Assembly: GCA_031216445.1 (NCBI GenBank) | Contig: CM062214.1 | Span: 10,599,501 to 10,663,500 of the forward strand | DNA length: 64,000 nt | DNA from: Lateolabrax maculatus | Taxonomy: Eukaryota; Chordata; Actinopteri; Acropomatiformes; Lateolabracidae | Reading direction: 5' to 3' | Shown: positions 9,928 to 22,192 of the stretch, in pieces | Layout of the letters: each line of letters opens with the position of its first letter | Position numbering within the stretch: the stretch's first letter is position 1 | The notes under the pieces: generated by a model | Database searches by the model: none | What the model saw: the letters and a program-made list of their open reading frames with translations, nothing else | What the model was told of the DNA's origin: nothing | Translations under genes and position numbers: made by a program

Positions 9928-10021
9928 GTGTTGCAGGCCGTCATGGCTTGACAGGTGTCCCCAGTGCAGAACTCTGAGATGGTGCTGTACTGCAAGTTGA
10001 TAAGATTGAAGAATGTTGTTG
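9928..10021 (-). CDS. mob2: mob2 exon 3
   Basis: 94 nt encoding (T)TTFFNLINLQYSTISEF and CTGDTCQAMTACN(T). The two cysteines in EFCTGDTC correspond to the zinc-ligand cysteines of MOB1. The acceptor is CCACAG and the donor is AC|GTAAGT, a near-perfect consensus. Joins to exons 2 and 4 stay in frame. Confidence 0.93.
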
Positions 10022-12031
10022 CTGTGGCAAAAAACAAGAGAGAGAGAGTTCATGTCATTCATTGCATGTCATCTATTACACAGAAATAAATCATAGAGAG
10101 GGCACTCAAATGCTTTTGTTCCCCAGATTGATGTGAATGAATCAGATTTTGGCCAGTACATAAAAAGTGGACTATTTGTGTCATGCTGTGTATCTGTCAC
10201 TGTGATCAGTGGGACAGTCACAGTCACATGCACACACTTATCCATCAGGCCACCACATCATTCAACAGTGTGTAAGCCTCAGGAAAACAAAGACAACAAA
10301 AATGGGGAGGTGGCTGCAGCTTTGGCAAGCATTCAAGTTGTCAGTGAAACAGGTATTTCTACCGCAGGGAAACTCCTTCACAGACTGTTTTGCTGCAAAG
10401 CATTAGGCAAATCTGGCGTCTATTCAGTGTGAATGAAAAAAAATGCATATCTCAAGACAAAAAAATATTTGTTCTGTACGTTGCTCAGTAGATGTATGCA
10501 CTGACATCTTTCGGGTATGGTGACATTCCATAAACTGTGTACCTTTGAAAACAAAAATTTACTTTAAGCATACTATAACATGTTGCAGAAACTGTCAGAA
10601 TGGTATTGTCATTCTTTTTGAAGCATTTCAAGAAAATGTTTTTTTTAGGGTGATTCGATGCCAAAATAATCATCCCTAACTAGCTAAAATTAATTTAATT
10701 AATAAATAGGCCATCTACTAAAACACTGACAGTCTGATGATTTACTTGACTTTCAATATTAAAATATTACAATTACATGAATTATAAACATTATGTGGCG
10801 CTCCATGCAGAGGAGGCACTGATGCCGGTTTTAACTTGCAGTAGAGATAAGGGTGTACCACGCTTTCTGTTTAGCCTGCAGCTTATGAGTATTAAATAAG
10901 GTGGAAAATCAACTGTAAGTGAAGGAGAAGCGATGAATGACTCTTGCTGCTACTATACGGTTTCTATCTAAAGAACAGGGAGGGAGGTGTGAACACCGTA
11001 GGCAACCCTATAAAGTGTTTTATGTAATAATTTAGGCTTCCACACAGAACCTCTCTGAGCTCGACTTTACTGATCTGGCTCCAATGAAATTACTTTCATT
11101 GAGATTTCTTCCTCCATATGGAACAAATGACACAATTTTAAAATGGTACTGTCCCACAAAAACCCCTACAGGACCCATCCCCTCTTTTCCTACTCAATAA
11201 AAGGAGCCACCAAGAAGGAAAATATTCAGTGAACGCACTGTTGATTTACAAATGTGGGCAGAATGAAATGACTCCAATCATTATTGATTTGGTTAAAAAA
11301 ACTATTTAATCAAAACATCCCTCAGCTCTATTGTTTGTGTTCAAGCAAAAAGTCAATTAGTGGTAAATACAAGTTGATACAAGCCAGCTTAAATAACTTC
11401 CAATTTCAACACATTAACATGTGAAAACATGTCCCATCTGTTTTATATAACAGAGTTTTATCAGTCTAAAATAAAAAGGAAAGAAGAATGCTTGTTTTTT
11501 TTCCCTCCCACTCGCGAGCACCTGGCTGGTTTGGATACGTAACCAAAACAAAGTCAGGGAGACAGACAAAATAAAAGAGTCTCATGAGTTTTGCAAAACT
11601 CCAGAGATGCTCATAGGGACAACTATAAATTTCAAAGAGTTAGAACACTGCAGTGAAGCTGGCAGTAAACGATGGTGTTTAAAGAAGCGGCGTGCGTGTT
11701 GTTACTGGGAACAGGCTCAATACTGTGCCAGGCCTGGATCATGTTAAGGGCTTGGATCTGTCAGAGTTGCATCTCCAGCACCACTGGAACATCTCGTCAT
11801 CTCCAGATGACAAGTGCATACCGACTTGGAAAAACAATTCCAAACCCGTGAGGAAAATTTAAATAAGTCGGCGCAAACCCTGAGCGCCATAAATGAGAGA
11901 ATAGGCCCATTTTAACAACCACCATGTTACATTGCTTTTACAGGCTTTGTAATAACAGTAGTGGTTTCTGTTCCTCCTAAACCATATATCTTACATATAT
12001 TCTATCACTGACTACCACCATAGTCACTCAC
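10022..12031 (-). other. mob2: mob2 intron 2
   Basis: About 2 kb of AT-rich intron. It contains a stretch at 11060-11160 resembling the repeat at 8590-8690. No exon is recognised. Confidence 0.85.
11060..11160. repeat. Possible diverged dispersed repeat, copy B
   Basis: Shares TGGAACAAATGAC, ATTTTAAA and GTACT with copy A at about 8641-8675, at the same spacing. The remainder is too diverged to align by eye. Confidence 0.3.
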
Positions 12032-12192
12032 TGTTGCTGGCTAGCCATTCGTTGAGGTCTATCTCTCTGGGCAGCACCACCAGCTCCTTGAGGTCAAAGT
12101 CCACCACACGAATTTTTGTGTACTCCAGCTCCAAGTACTGCTTCTTCTCTTCTGCCGGAGGCTTCTTTCCATTTGGCTTCGTCTTCGACTTC
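12032..12192 (-). CDS. mob2: mob2 exon 2 (first common exon)
   Basis: 161 nt encoding KSKTKPNGKKPPAEEKKQYL, ELEYTKIRVVDFDLKELVVL and PREIDLNEWLASN. The basic start KSKTKPNGKK is common to MOB2 isoforms, and every alternative first exon splices to it. The acceptor is CTTTGCAG and the donor is ACA|GTGAGT. The first base G completes a codon begun in exon 1 (GGG Gly, AGG Arg or CGG Arg depending on the first exon). Confidence 0.93.
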
Positions 12193-15031
12193 CTGCAAAG
12201 CAGAAGAAAAAGAGGACAGGTTAAGGGTCTGCAAATAACTTGATAAGGGCTAAAACACATTAAGGAAATTAGAAGGCGAGATTTAAAAAGGGCCTTAAGA
12301 GAGACGCAAATGGTACATTTACTGTTTAATCGGAGACTGTTAATAATTGGTCGCAATGTAGGCGCTTTCCTAAACTGCTATGCATAAGAATTTTCCAGAC
12401 AGGCCTACATAATGCCACCGTAAAATATAAGGTAGCCAACCAGATATCCAAGTAGTGCCAAGCAAATGTTGGTTCACAGATTATGTATGTATTATTATTA
12501 ATGTATTAAATGCACTGTAAATGGAAAAAGGCTACTTGCAGACAGAACGTTGTGTAGATACAATAGCCTGAGCTCAGACACAGGGACCTAAAAAACAAAG
12601 GCAACTGAATCTCTTAACTCTTACAAAAAATCCCAGAAATAAGTTACAAAACACAGCAGTCTAAAAACAGACCAAACAAAGAGTCCTCTGTCTCTGTACC
12701 TGACCCCTAACTCCTGACCTCTGACCTAATGTTGGATCTATAGCTTCCACACAGACAGCCATCCCCAGCGCCTTGTACTTCCACTGCTAGTTTTACCATG
12801 GGGATGTCATATCACACTCCTCCTGCACTTCCAGGGCTGCAACCTCTCCTCCCCCAGCCCCTTCTCGCTGTCTGTATCAGTGGAGGCAGTGCAGCCTGGG
12901 GTCAAAGGTTGAGAGTCTTGATACATGAGTGAGACAAATGCACAGAGGAAGAGTTGTCTGGGACAGTCGTTACAAAATACAGACTAATGTAATCGACTGC
13001 CCAACAATCTTCCTTCTCCATGACTATTGAACCAAGTCAATCAGTACAAATCTTTCCTCATCCTGTAATGACTCTATTTCTGTTCCCAACTTTTCCCTAC
13101 ATCTTTATTTTGCTCCTTCTTGGCTCTGCTACTGTTGTTTGGGTTTGCTTAAGGACAAGGGAGTTTGAGTTTGCTCCCTGGATTTATTGTGCTTGTGTTG
13201 ACCTTCATTTCCGCCCGTCTTGCACACCCCCCCTTTATCTACAGTTCTCATCCCTCCTCTCTCCACACCCTCTGTCTAAACACAATGATCCAGCCATGTG
13301 TTCTTGGCTCTAGCTTTTCCCGGTTCCTTTCCAGTCACACTCCCAAATCCCCCTCATTCCCAAAAGACGGCATCTCCGGCTCCTGGACCGGGGAGACCTG
13401 TTCAAACAGCACTAATGACGAGGGATCATAAACACTGTTATCCAGCAGCAGACAGAACCCCTTCTCACTTTCACTCAGGCTCTGCTGCAACTAACACTGG
13501 ACTTAACAAAAAGGAAGCACTGAGTGGAGGGGTTTCTGCAGGAAACAGGGCTTCCATTCACAGTCCACATGTATCCTGGGATATTAGAAATAGATTTAGA
13601 GAGAAGGGATTGAGAACAGACGGGAAGGTGGGGTGAGAGCAGAGGGGGAGAAAGGAATGAGGAGAGGAGATAGATCGACACAGACCCAGCTGATATCCAT
13701 GGGAACTAATAAACACTTACAAAACATGACAGGACTGTGGAGCACGAGGCCTCTTGGCCAGAGCAAACTGTTCAAAAGCCCTTTGCAGTTTAATTCCCCT
13801 CCCCAGGAAGTGCCCCATTGCTTTCCACCTCAGCAAACAAGGGAAGACACGTTAACATGTGGATACAGAGCCTGCTGCCCTTTACTTTGTAAATGTTTAA
13901 GTTTTCCCCTTTTACATGCCTGCTGTCGTCTAATTTAACTGTCAGGAGAAATGATTAGCTGTAAACTGCCTTTGCTGTGAAAACGTTAAGAGCTGAAGGA
14001 CCAACACAGTTTGCACAGTTACGTTCACGGACACACACGACACTGCTCAGGTTCTCATTTGTTGGGTAATCATTCATGAAGGTATGCAGCTCTTCCTATC
14101 AGGCAGCTCTTGAGCTTGTTTTGGCCTAATTTAAAACCAAGGACATCACAGATTACACTTCTGGCTAATTATTAATGAGTGGTCACTTTCTGTTTCACCT
14201 GCTTTCTCCAGGTGCTCTTTTTTTGTTTTGTTTTTACAATCTCTTGTCTTTCTTAAGGCTTGTGGGCATTTCTTTCTTTCTTCTACTTCAAGGATGCAGG
14301 CTCACCTGTCCAAACAGCCTATTGTTCTGGGTCAGAAGCCTCAGGCCTTGCCGTTCCATCCTTGCCCTCTCTTTTCATCTCTTTCTACCCTTTCCCTTCT
14401 TTCCGTCCCAGACTATTATTCTGTCCCATCAGCTTCCCACCATTTACCTCACTCATGACCTCTACACCGACTTACATTTTAATTACTGTTCCTTGTTTTT
14501 TTTCTTTTATAACTTGAGGCTCCTTCCCACGCCTGCTTTATCATTTGTATCATTTCTCCTTATCTCTGTCTGCTTCCTCTCCCCCTCAAACAGACCAAAA
14601 AAAAAACCCTTCTTCCTGCTCACGACGGTACAGATTCATGTGGTCCGTGTGGTTTTGTGCTGTGAGCTACATGTTCCGTCATGTGAAAGAGCTTTACCCG
14701 AGGATGGAGCCTCATCCACAGATACCGTCAGCTTTCACAACCTTTCAAAGGCTTTGCTATGCCTGTGAAGGGTCCTATGGTCCTGTGAAGGGTTCAACTC
14801 GGTTCTTTCGCCCCCCTTTCCTTTTGAAAACATTCTGTTTAACTAAGCTATTTCCTGCCTCTCTCCCTGTGTAATTTCATCATTTTCCATACAAACGCCT
14901 CCTCCACTTCTTGCGAACATTTGTGTGGTGAGGGGAGGTGAAATTCTGGAGCCATTAGTTTATTTTAGGATAAAGAAAACTTCCTCTATGCCAACACTCC
15001 TCCCCTCATACGTACATATTCTGTCTTCACT

Positions 15032-15056
15032 ACACACACACACACACACACACACA
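15032..15056. repeat. (CA)n microsatellite
   Basis: Uninterrupted CA run in the mob2 intron. Confidence 0.9.
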
Positions 15057-15614
15057 GCTTTGTCTGTTCTTGGTAAAGTTCTCCCAGGCAAGTCTTTGCC
15101 ATAAAAGGCAGCAGATGCCTCTTTCTCCTCACCAGATCAGCAACAGATCAGGGCAGGCCAGAAGGCAGGAGCAGAGGGGAACTGAGGGCAAGGCACATGT
15201 CTCCGGGCCGGGGGGACAGCCTGCCTGGCACCAACAGGAACCAGTCTGGGACACAGACCTGGTCAGGCTTGGTGGAATAACACAAGTCGACTAAGAACCA
15301 TGAGAAAATCACGTGCGCTAAACTAAGGTCGTTTGAACTTTTCAAGTAGAGGTGGAGGGTGTGAAGCAGGAAGACAGACGTGCTGGTGTTTATCTGCAAT
15401 AAAAAACTATAAGGAACTAGGGCTGTATAGTCAGGTGACATGGAGGTCAGTGCTGCAGAGCTGAGGAGTGACGGACCTGACAGCTGCTCAACTCCGTCTG
15501 TTAGCCACTCTCTCTTATCCCTTTCACTTTTCCCAGCAACACCACCTCCCCCAACCTCCAGCTGTATTCACTACCTACCTTTTCTCCTGTACCCCACCAC
15601 TGACACACTATTTT

Positions 15615-15615
<1 letters not shown>

Positions 15616-15668
<53 letters not shown>

Positions 15669-15679
15669 GTGACTTCATG

Positions 15680-15714
<35 letters not shown>
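15616..15714. repeat. Double (CA)n microsatellite
   Basis: Two CA tracts (15616-15667 and 15681-15714) separated by TGTGACTTCATGA. They generate the long threonine/histidine open frames on the plus strand. Confidence 0.95.
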
Positions 15715-15717
<3 letters not shown>

Positions 15718-17577
15718 TTTGGCTGTAGCCCCCTCTCCCTTTTCATGGCCGGCCCAGCTGGCCACAACAGCTGTGTCACGAGCCTGATCCCACCACAGAC
15801 TTTGAGAAAGTCCATAAGAAGGGAGTCCTGTCTGGTCTGAGAGAATGTGTTTGTGCCAGCACGTGTGTGTCCAGAAAGACCTTGTGTGCGCAGGCACAGT
15901 TCAGTCTTGATTTAAGTGTGTCAAACATACTCGCTTTGGCCTCACACTGGTGTATATATCAGCTGCTGTATGTTAGCTGACTGTTCTCCTGCTGAATACT
16001 GACTACACGAGGTATGAAAATAAACTTTGTGTAAAGAGAAGCTGCCCTCTGGCAGGTACACCACTGGCCCGTCTCATTACCAGAACCTGGTTACAATTAA
16101 TCCTGGAGTCACTCGAGGCCACATTACAGAAGTATGCTGGAGAATTAGTTGCGCTCTCTCTAAAATACTACAATTTGGTGTTAAAGAGCTTTCCCCTTCC
16201 CTCTATGCATTCCCCCAGACACGCTGACTGCTTTTTCATACTTAATAATCATCTCAACACCAAAACAAGCTTCCATCAACCCTGATGCTCTTGTTACGAC
16301 TTCGAACCAAGGGGATTTTGTGTTTGGATTGGTATTCTCTGTGACTGAATACAAGTTAACTCAGAAATACTCGTTAAACAAAACCCATGTAATGACTTTC
16401 CCCTTAAGCCTGCTGCTCCTGCCAAACCCGATATTGCACAACTGCTGCTTCAATTAGCCTTCTGGATGGAAGAGGAATCCAACTATTGGCATATGTGATC
16501 TGAAAGGTTGTACGTAAAGTGCAACTGTCCAACACTGACAAGAAAACAGTCTACCATCTTTTCCAAGACAACTGCTATTTAAGTGATCTGAAAGATTTGC
16601 TTGGTACTGCAATTAAAGGCACTCCAGGGCAAATACAGTAACAGCACGGGCAGAGAAGAACTTCATTTTCAGAGAAGAATTCAATTTTAATTTACACAGA
16701 ATAAGATATCTAAACTACAGGATATTTCCATCATATCTCTGGGACAGGAAGAGGCGCTCCAAGGTGCAAAGATATGCTTCTCTGGTAACCACATGGCCCT
16801 CATACAGTACTGTTTCACTGGAGAAGAACCTCTCTGTTTATAAAGATATGGAAGATAACAAACACCACAGACAACAATCAGGGCTCTTTTACCCAGGAAC
16901 ACCAGATAAATCATTTCTAACTGACCTGACCTTCAAACAAACACCTGATAGGTCAGAGAGAGAATCAATTCAAATATCAGGAAGTTGGGCCCTTCTTTGT
17001 CAACTCATTGACAAACTGTCTGTTTAGAGTTTAAAAAACTGCAATATAACATCAATAGCAACAGGATATCGCTTCAATCTCAGCCGATAAGACTAGAACT
17101 GAGTGAATGAACTCTGCCATTTTGTAAAAAGAGAAGCTTCAGTCTGGAGGATCAGTTTTCTCCAAGCCTGGCCTCCTGATCTATTTCAGGATTCAAATTA
17201 AATAGACTCAATGGCTCTTTTCCCCGAAAAACCACAGACAGAGGAGAGCAGGCAGTCTGTGCACACCAAAGCTAAACCACAGCAGCCATTACGGGGCTAA
17301 AAAGAGACAGAGTTAAGGATGGACTAAACCAGAGGTTCAGCCTCTAGTCTACAGAGTAACTGTTCTGTCAAAGTTATACCTGACGTTTCTGTGTAGTTTT
17401 AGAAGAGCACTGACACACAAATAGTATTGTTTTAGTTCTGGATTGAAGAGATAAGAAGGACACAAAAACAAATAAGGCACAGCTGCCTCCACTTAATCAG
17501 TAGCACCACCAGGGACGCGTCAGCAGCACTGTAAATCAGTAAATGAGAATTGTAGTCAAGGTGCAGGTCTAAACATG

Positions 17578-17578
17578 T

Positions 17579-17605
<27 letters not shown>
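17578..17605. repeat. (CA)n microsatellite
   Basis: CA run followed by an imperfect CAAA/CACA stretch to about 17622. Confidence 0.9.
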
Positions 17606-17609
<4 letters not shown>

Positions 17610-19872
17610 AACACACACACAAACAGCTAATTCAACTACTGATCCTACCCCAGAACAGTTCTGGCTACCTCCTCTTCCCCTTGTCACCCTGTGCTAAATC
17701 CCATTCAGTGGCTCTCAGGCCTGCAGAGTATGTAAGGACCCCCTGCCAGCACTATAATGGAGCCTCATCAACATCACAACGAACGTCTGTGTGACAGGAA
17801 AGGGGGGTTCAGATTGAGATAAGGCTGAGCTGCTGGTTAAGTACTTGGCAAATGCAACCTTGTTGGAGGGAGGTTGGCTCGGACGTTGATTTGGAACGAT
17901 AGGAAGCAATCAATCCAATCGGTCAATATGAATGGTTATAAAATCAAATAGTAAAACTAAGAAGTTAGGGGGTGTGTACTTTTTTGTGGTGGCCAACATG
18001 AGCAAGAAATAGACTATTCTGAAGATTACACAAGGCTACATAATCACTTTCAGGGAACTGGACCATTAAAAGTATTCATACCTGCGTCCAAGCCAAGGGC
18101 ATTCAACCATTCACTGGAGGAGGAAACTGGTTAAAAGTGGAGCTATAAACAGGTCTACGGCACCCCCACCCCCCTTTCCCACCCCCCTCATAAAACCTCA
18201 AACTATGCATCCTTGTTAATTCTGAAGTGTTTTTCATTACATTTTTCCTCAAGACGTCAAATTTGTGGAAAAACCCTTTTGTAATTTCCAGGCAAGTAAA
18301 TTAAAGGTGAATTTCCTCGTTAAGCAGCTGATCTCTTAGGTTAGGTGGTTAAGTTCCCTGTAAAATAGGAGCAGCAGCACTTGTCTCTACCTGTAACAGG
18401 TCTTGCAACAGACATAACAATATATTATACAGTAACACTCTCTGCTGCGTCCATTACATCCTGCTTACAATCTGTTAAAGAGATCCTAAGATGGTGGATA
18501 TTCTCCCTCACTCTTCACATCTTCACAGATAAAAGAGTTTGAGGCATGTGTCCCCTGGGCGGGCTACTGCTTGAAAACATACCTGTCCCCATACTTGAAA
18601 GGTAAGAGGAAACTTCACCAAAGCATTAACAGGACGGTTTGTCCCCTGAAGGAACACACTCATAATGACTTCATGTCCTCTATACATGACACAGACAGCG
18701 TGAATACACATATGAAGACTGAGTTAACGTTTGCCTTATTCACAGCCGCTGTGAAATGGGTATTTTTCCTTGCATTGTTTCTCCACGGGGATTAATCATG
18801 ACTGGGGTTGTTGTTTGTGCCACAACACTCCTATTTGGGTCATGCATTCTTTAAGTATTGCGTCTTCTCGGTCATATTGTGGCCTTTGGCCGGTTGCTAA
18901 ATAATGGATTTATTTTATCACCTTATGTACATATAGTTAAAAAAGGTTTCCCCATTAACAGAAAACTACCTAAAATGTTAATATTGAAAACTGCGAAATA
19001 GCAAACAATCAGATGCATGTACTTTCAGTTGTAGTCCTAAATTAAGTGTTTAGTCCATTTCCTCCAATATTTAGTTTATAATGTAGCCTAAAGGTGTAAA
19101 TGGGATGCTGGGATTAAGATGAAAAGGTCCGCTGTACTCCACACCCCCCACCCCCCACAATGTGCTACTTTTATTCATTTCTATTTTATTTTTTTAAAGT
19201 TGTTATTTCTCTGTGATTTAAAATAATTTCCTCCATAAGTTGTCTTGGCTAAACCGTTAACAGGCGTCTTAAATAATGTAACACACTAGATGAGGAGACC
19301 GTGTCACATTTCTCTTGCTCTTGTTAGTGAGAGCTGCATGAAGAGGAATGAGGCGTCCCGGCTCCTCGTCCCCTATCACCGCCGGCTGCTAAACTGCTGT
19401 GACCCCGGAACCAGAGGGTCCCACTGCTCCTGGTGCTACTGCTGAGAGGAGACAGCCACTTCAAGCTGAGTTACAGAGGCAGAGGAAAACGGACAGAAAC
19501 ATACTGCTTTCACTTTTTAGTTTTAGACAAGAATGAGCACGACGAAGCGTTACGTTTTCGGTTTATAATCTCTGTTCGAAGTCTGTAACATTGTAATAAA
19601 ACTGCTGAGGATGAAGTATGCCTGCAAGGTTGGAAAAGAAAAAAAAAAAACTTCCAATTAATACAAACATACAGTCAACGAGGTTTATGGTCCACGCGGA
19701 GAAAGCAGCAGTATCCGACGTATTGACAGAAGTAAAACATTATTTACTCGGGCTGCACGCTTCACTCGGCTTCATAATACCATGGAAATTGTCACATATA
19801 CAGTACAGGCTCGACTTCCAGGTTATTAGCAGACACCACTTTGTCAGGTTAAAATAAGCACCGAGTTTTTAC

Positions 19873-19904
19873 CTTAGTACTTTCCCGACTGCCTGAAGCA
19901 CCAT
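19873..19904 (-). CDS. mob2: mob2 alternative first exon (MVLQAVGKVLR isoform)
   Basis: ATG at 19904 (minus strand) encodes MVLQAVGKVL plus AG, then donor AG|GTAAAA. Joined to exon 2 it reads MVLQAVGKVLRKSKTKPNG, predicting a 243-aa protein. I recognise this N-terminus as a known vertebrate MOB2 isoform. The Kozak context is good (A at -3, G at +4). It lies at the edge of a CpG-rich promoter (19.91-20.26 kb). Confidence 0.9.
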
Positions 19905-20260
19905 TTTGCAACTTAGTCCGTTTTTGGAGTTCCTCTGAGAGTGCATGTCCGTCTTATCTCCAGAAAAGGAGCAATAATCTCCCACCATTGCTTAAAACAT
20001 GAATATAGTAGGTCGGAGTGTCTCCCCTTCAGGTTATTCAGATGCGGTCTGTGCGACTCACACCGGGGCTGGACGTGTCTGAAACTCTGCCTCGCTGCAC
20101 CGCGGAGGCAAAAAAACTTTGCGAGGGCTTCGCAGAAGACCCGCCTCCTCTGTCCCCTGTCGTCCAATCAGAGAGCAGGAGAGAGCCTCGGGGGGCGGGC
20201 TGTGGCGACGTCACCGTCTGCCCATGTGGACGTGGTTCGTGCATCTGCCTGAAGTGTAGT
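19905..20260 (-). promoter_or_regulatory. mob2: Promoter of the 19.9-kb mob2 first exon
   Basis: CpG-rich 350-bp stretch directly upstream of the MVLQAV exon. It contains CCAAT at 20164-20168 (inverted relative to the gene), a GC box GGGGCGGG at 20192-20199 and a CRE-like GACGTCA at 20207-20213, clustered within 50 bp. Flanking DNA is CpG-poor. Promoter function is inferred. Confidence 0.65.
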
Positions 20261-22140
20261 TACAATGTAGCAACAGGTGGTCAGCTAGGAACTGTGGACT
20301 ATAATGAAATAAAAAGGTGTTGTTACATTTTACGGGCCTACTGTAACAGTTTACATGGGTCGGGCCTTTTCAAAAGACGATACAGGAAAAAAAAAAACAA
20401 GTGAATATTCTTAGCGACTCGTATTCAGGCTCAAAAGCTGGTTAAGGCAAGTTTCAGCAGTGCAGCTCACACACAACCCGAGGTTGTTAAAAGTGTGCGT
20501 CACTATTTTGGATGGGAGAACTGCTGCCAGGTGAAGCACAGCGTGCATGCAGGGGCTGTGGGGCGACATTCCTCCTGTTGAATCTGAACTTCACCTGGAG
20601 TCCAACATGTCAAAGCTGAGGAACCAGTGAGGGAATCAAACAAAGTCTGTTTGAGAGCCAAAGGCAGATTCATGAGAATATTTTAAGGTTTTGTGCTTGT
20701 CTGTGGGCCAAGGCTTTACCTGAGGGAATTGTTTGCGACAATAAGTTTCATATTATGGACATGATTTGAAGCATGAGTATGACGTAAACTCTAATTAAAT
20801 TGTCAAGAGAGAGCTCAGCCAAAGACACCTAAGAACAAAATGAACAACAGGAAATGAACATTTAGAGTTATGCGACTCATGAGAAGATTACAACTCGTGT
20901 TACGGAACTATCATTCCCTCGCCATCCTTCCCTCTAATTAGTGCCTCTCAACAATAGTCCTCTCTTATTCTCTCTTCTATTGCTCTCTTCACACATTTCT
21001 CCTCCCTGTCTTGGTTTGTTTTTTCTTGCCTCTCCCTCTCATTGTCTCCCCTTCTCTTCAATGTCTGTTTTTCCTCACACATAACTTGTGGGGCCATGGT
21101 GGTTCTGCAGATGTGAGAAATACTGGACCAGCTGGACGCTGCAGCATGGACACACACAAAGACACACTAATCTACGGGATCTGCGGAGCTATGTGCACTC
21201 CTTGCATGCGGGTGGGTGCAAGTAGCTGAGTTAGGAAGATAAAAGAGATGGGTGAGGGTGCTGTATGGGAGGATTGAGCTTATATGTGTGTATGTATGGG
21301 AGTGAGTGATATGTGTGTGCTGTTTGCAGTAATGCCAGGGCAGCCTGTTTACTGATGGACCCTCTGAAGCGCCGCTTGTTTGTGTTTAAAATCCCCTATG
21401 TGATCCAACGAAAGGATCTGAAAGAATCAAAGAGTCAGAGGGTCTGAGAGGCGCCTCTCGGCACCCTCATCCCGCCAGACTGACTGCCGTCCTGCTTACC
21501 ACACTAGGGGTGCGCACCGGACTGGGGTTTGGTGGGTTGAGTTGGGTGATCCAGGGGCCCACCGAGTGGCTCCTGCTGTGGTGAGGAGCAGGGGCGAGGG
21601 GAGAGAGACCAGAACAGGGCACTGACTTTTCCCTTGGTGCTAAATATAGCATCAGCCTGCCTAGCCAGGCCCATAAAGAATACAGAGAACAGTGCAAAGA
21701 GAGGGAGGGGAGGGGGGGGACATGCCATATGTGCGTATGTGTATGCACAAATGAGTGAGCAGCTTAATCAGTGACTGTGTAAGCAGGCGAGGGGATACAA
21801 GGACCAGCAACCATGCGTAAGAGTGGTTTGTGGTGGGGGCTGGGGTGGCTGTGTTACATAGTTAAAGCTGAGAAAAAAAGAGCAAATACTTTTTCGACAG
21901 CAACTGAAATGTGTCGTTCAAACGGGCGTCAAGTTTCCTATCAGCTCTGAAATCTTGTTACCTTATTTTTGACAGCATTTAATGTTTGAAAAGGCTTTTG
22001 TAGAAAAAACATGTTTATAATTCTTAAAGTTAGGTATCTGGAAGAAAAAAAAATGTTTTGGTGTCTACTGGCACTATTACGTTTTCAAACATACCCAGCG
22101 CTATATAAAGCATAGCATATCATACATACTGTATATAAAG

Positions 22141-22192
22141 AATTATGTGATACTGTGTGCTGTTTGCAGTAATTATGTGATACTGTGTGCTG
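22141..22192. repeat. 30-bp tandem duplication (about 1.7 copies)
   Basis: Unit AATTATGTGATACTGTGTGC continuing TGTTTGCAGT at 22141-22170 is repeated at 22171-22192. Twenty bases of it (TGTGTGCTGTTTGCAGTAAT) also occur near 21314-21333. Confidence 0.85.

Larger units (their letters stand above)
12193..19872 (-). other. mob2: mob2 intron between the 19.9-kb first exon and exon 2
   Basis: About 7.7 kb. It contains pyrimidine-rich stretches at 13.05-13.4 and 14.2-14.9 kb, which leave long stop-free plus-strand frames without recognisable protein, and several (CA)n tracts. No additional exon is convincing. Confidence 0.8.

Noticed and set aside
14175..14768. 197-codon open frame on the plus strand
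   Set aside because: Pyrimidine-rich intron giving Phe/Leu/Ser-rich peptide; no family resemblance and no exon signals in agreement.
18082..18110. Another ATG-to-donor segment in the mob2 phase (MVECPWLGR)
   Set aside because: Ordinary intron without CpG enrichment, with a moderate GTATGA donor. It shows how easily phase matches arise by chance.
21640..21649. MEF2 consensus CTAAATATAG (another, TTAAATATAG, at 31447-31456)
   Set aside because: About four such degenerate matches are expected by chance in 64 kb, and there is no supporting context.
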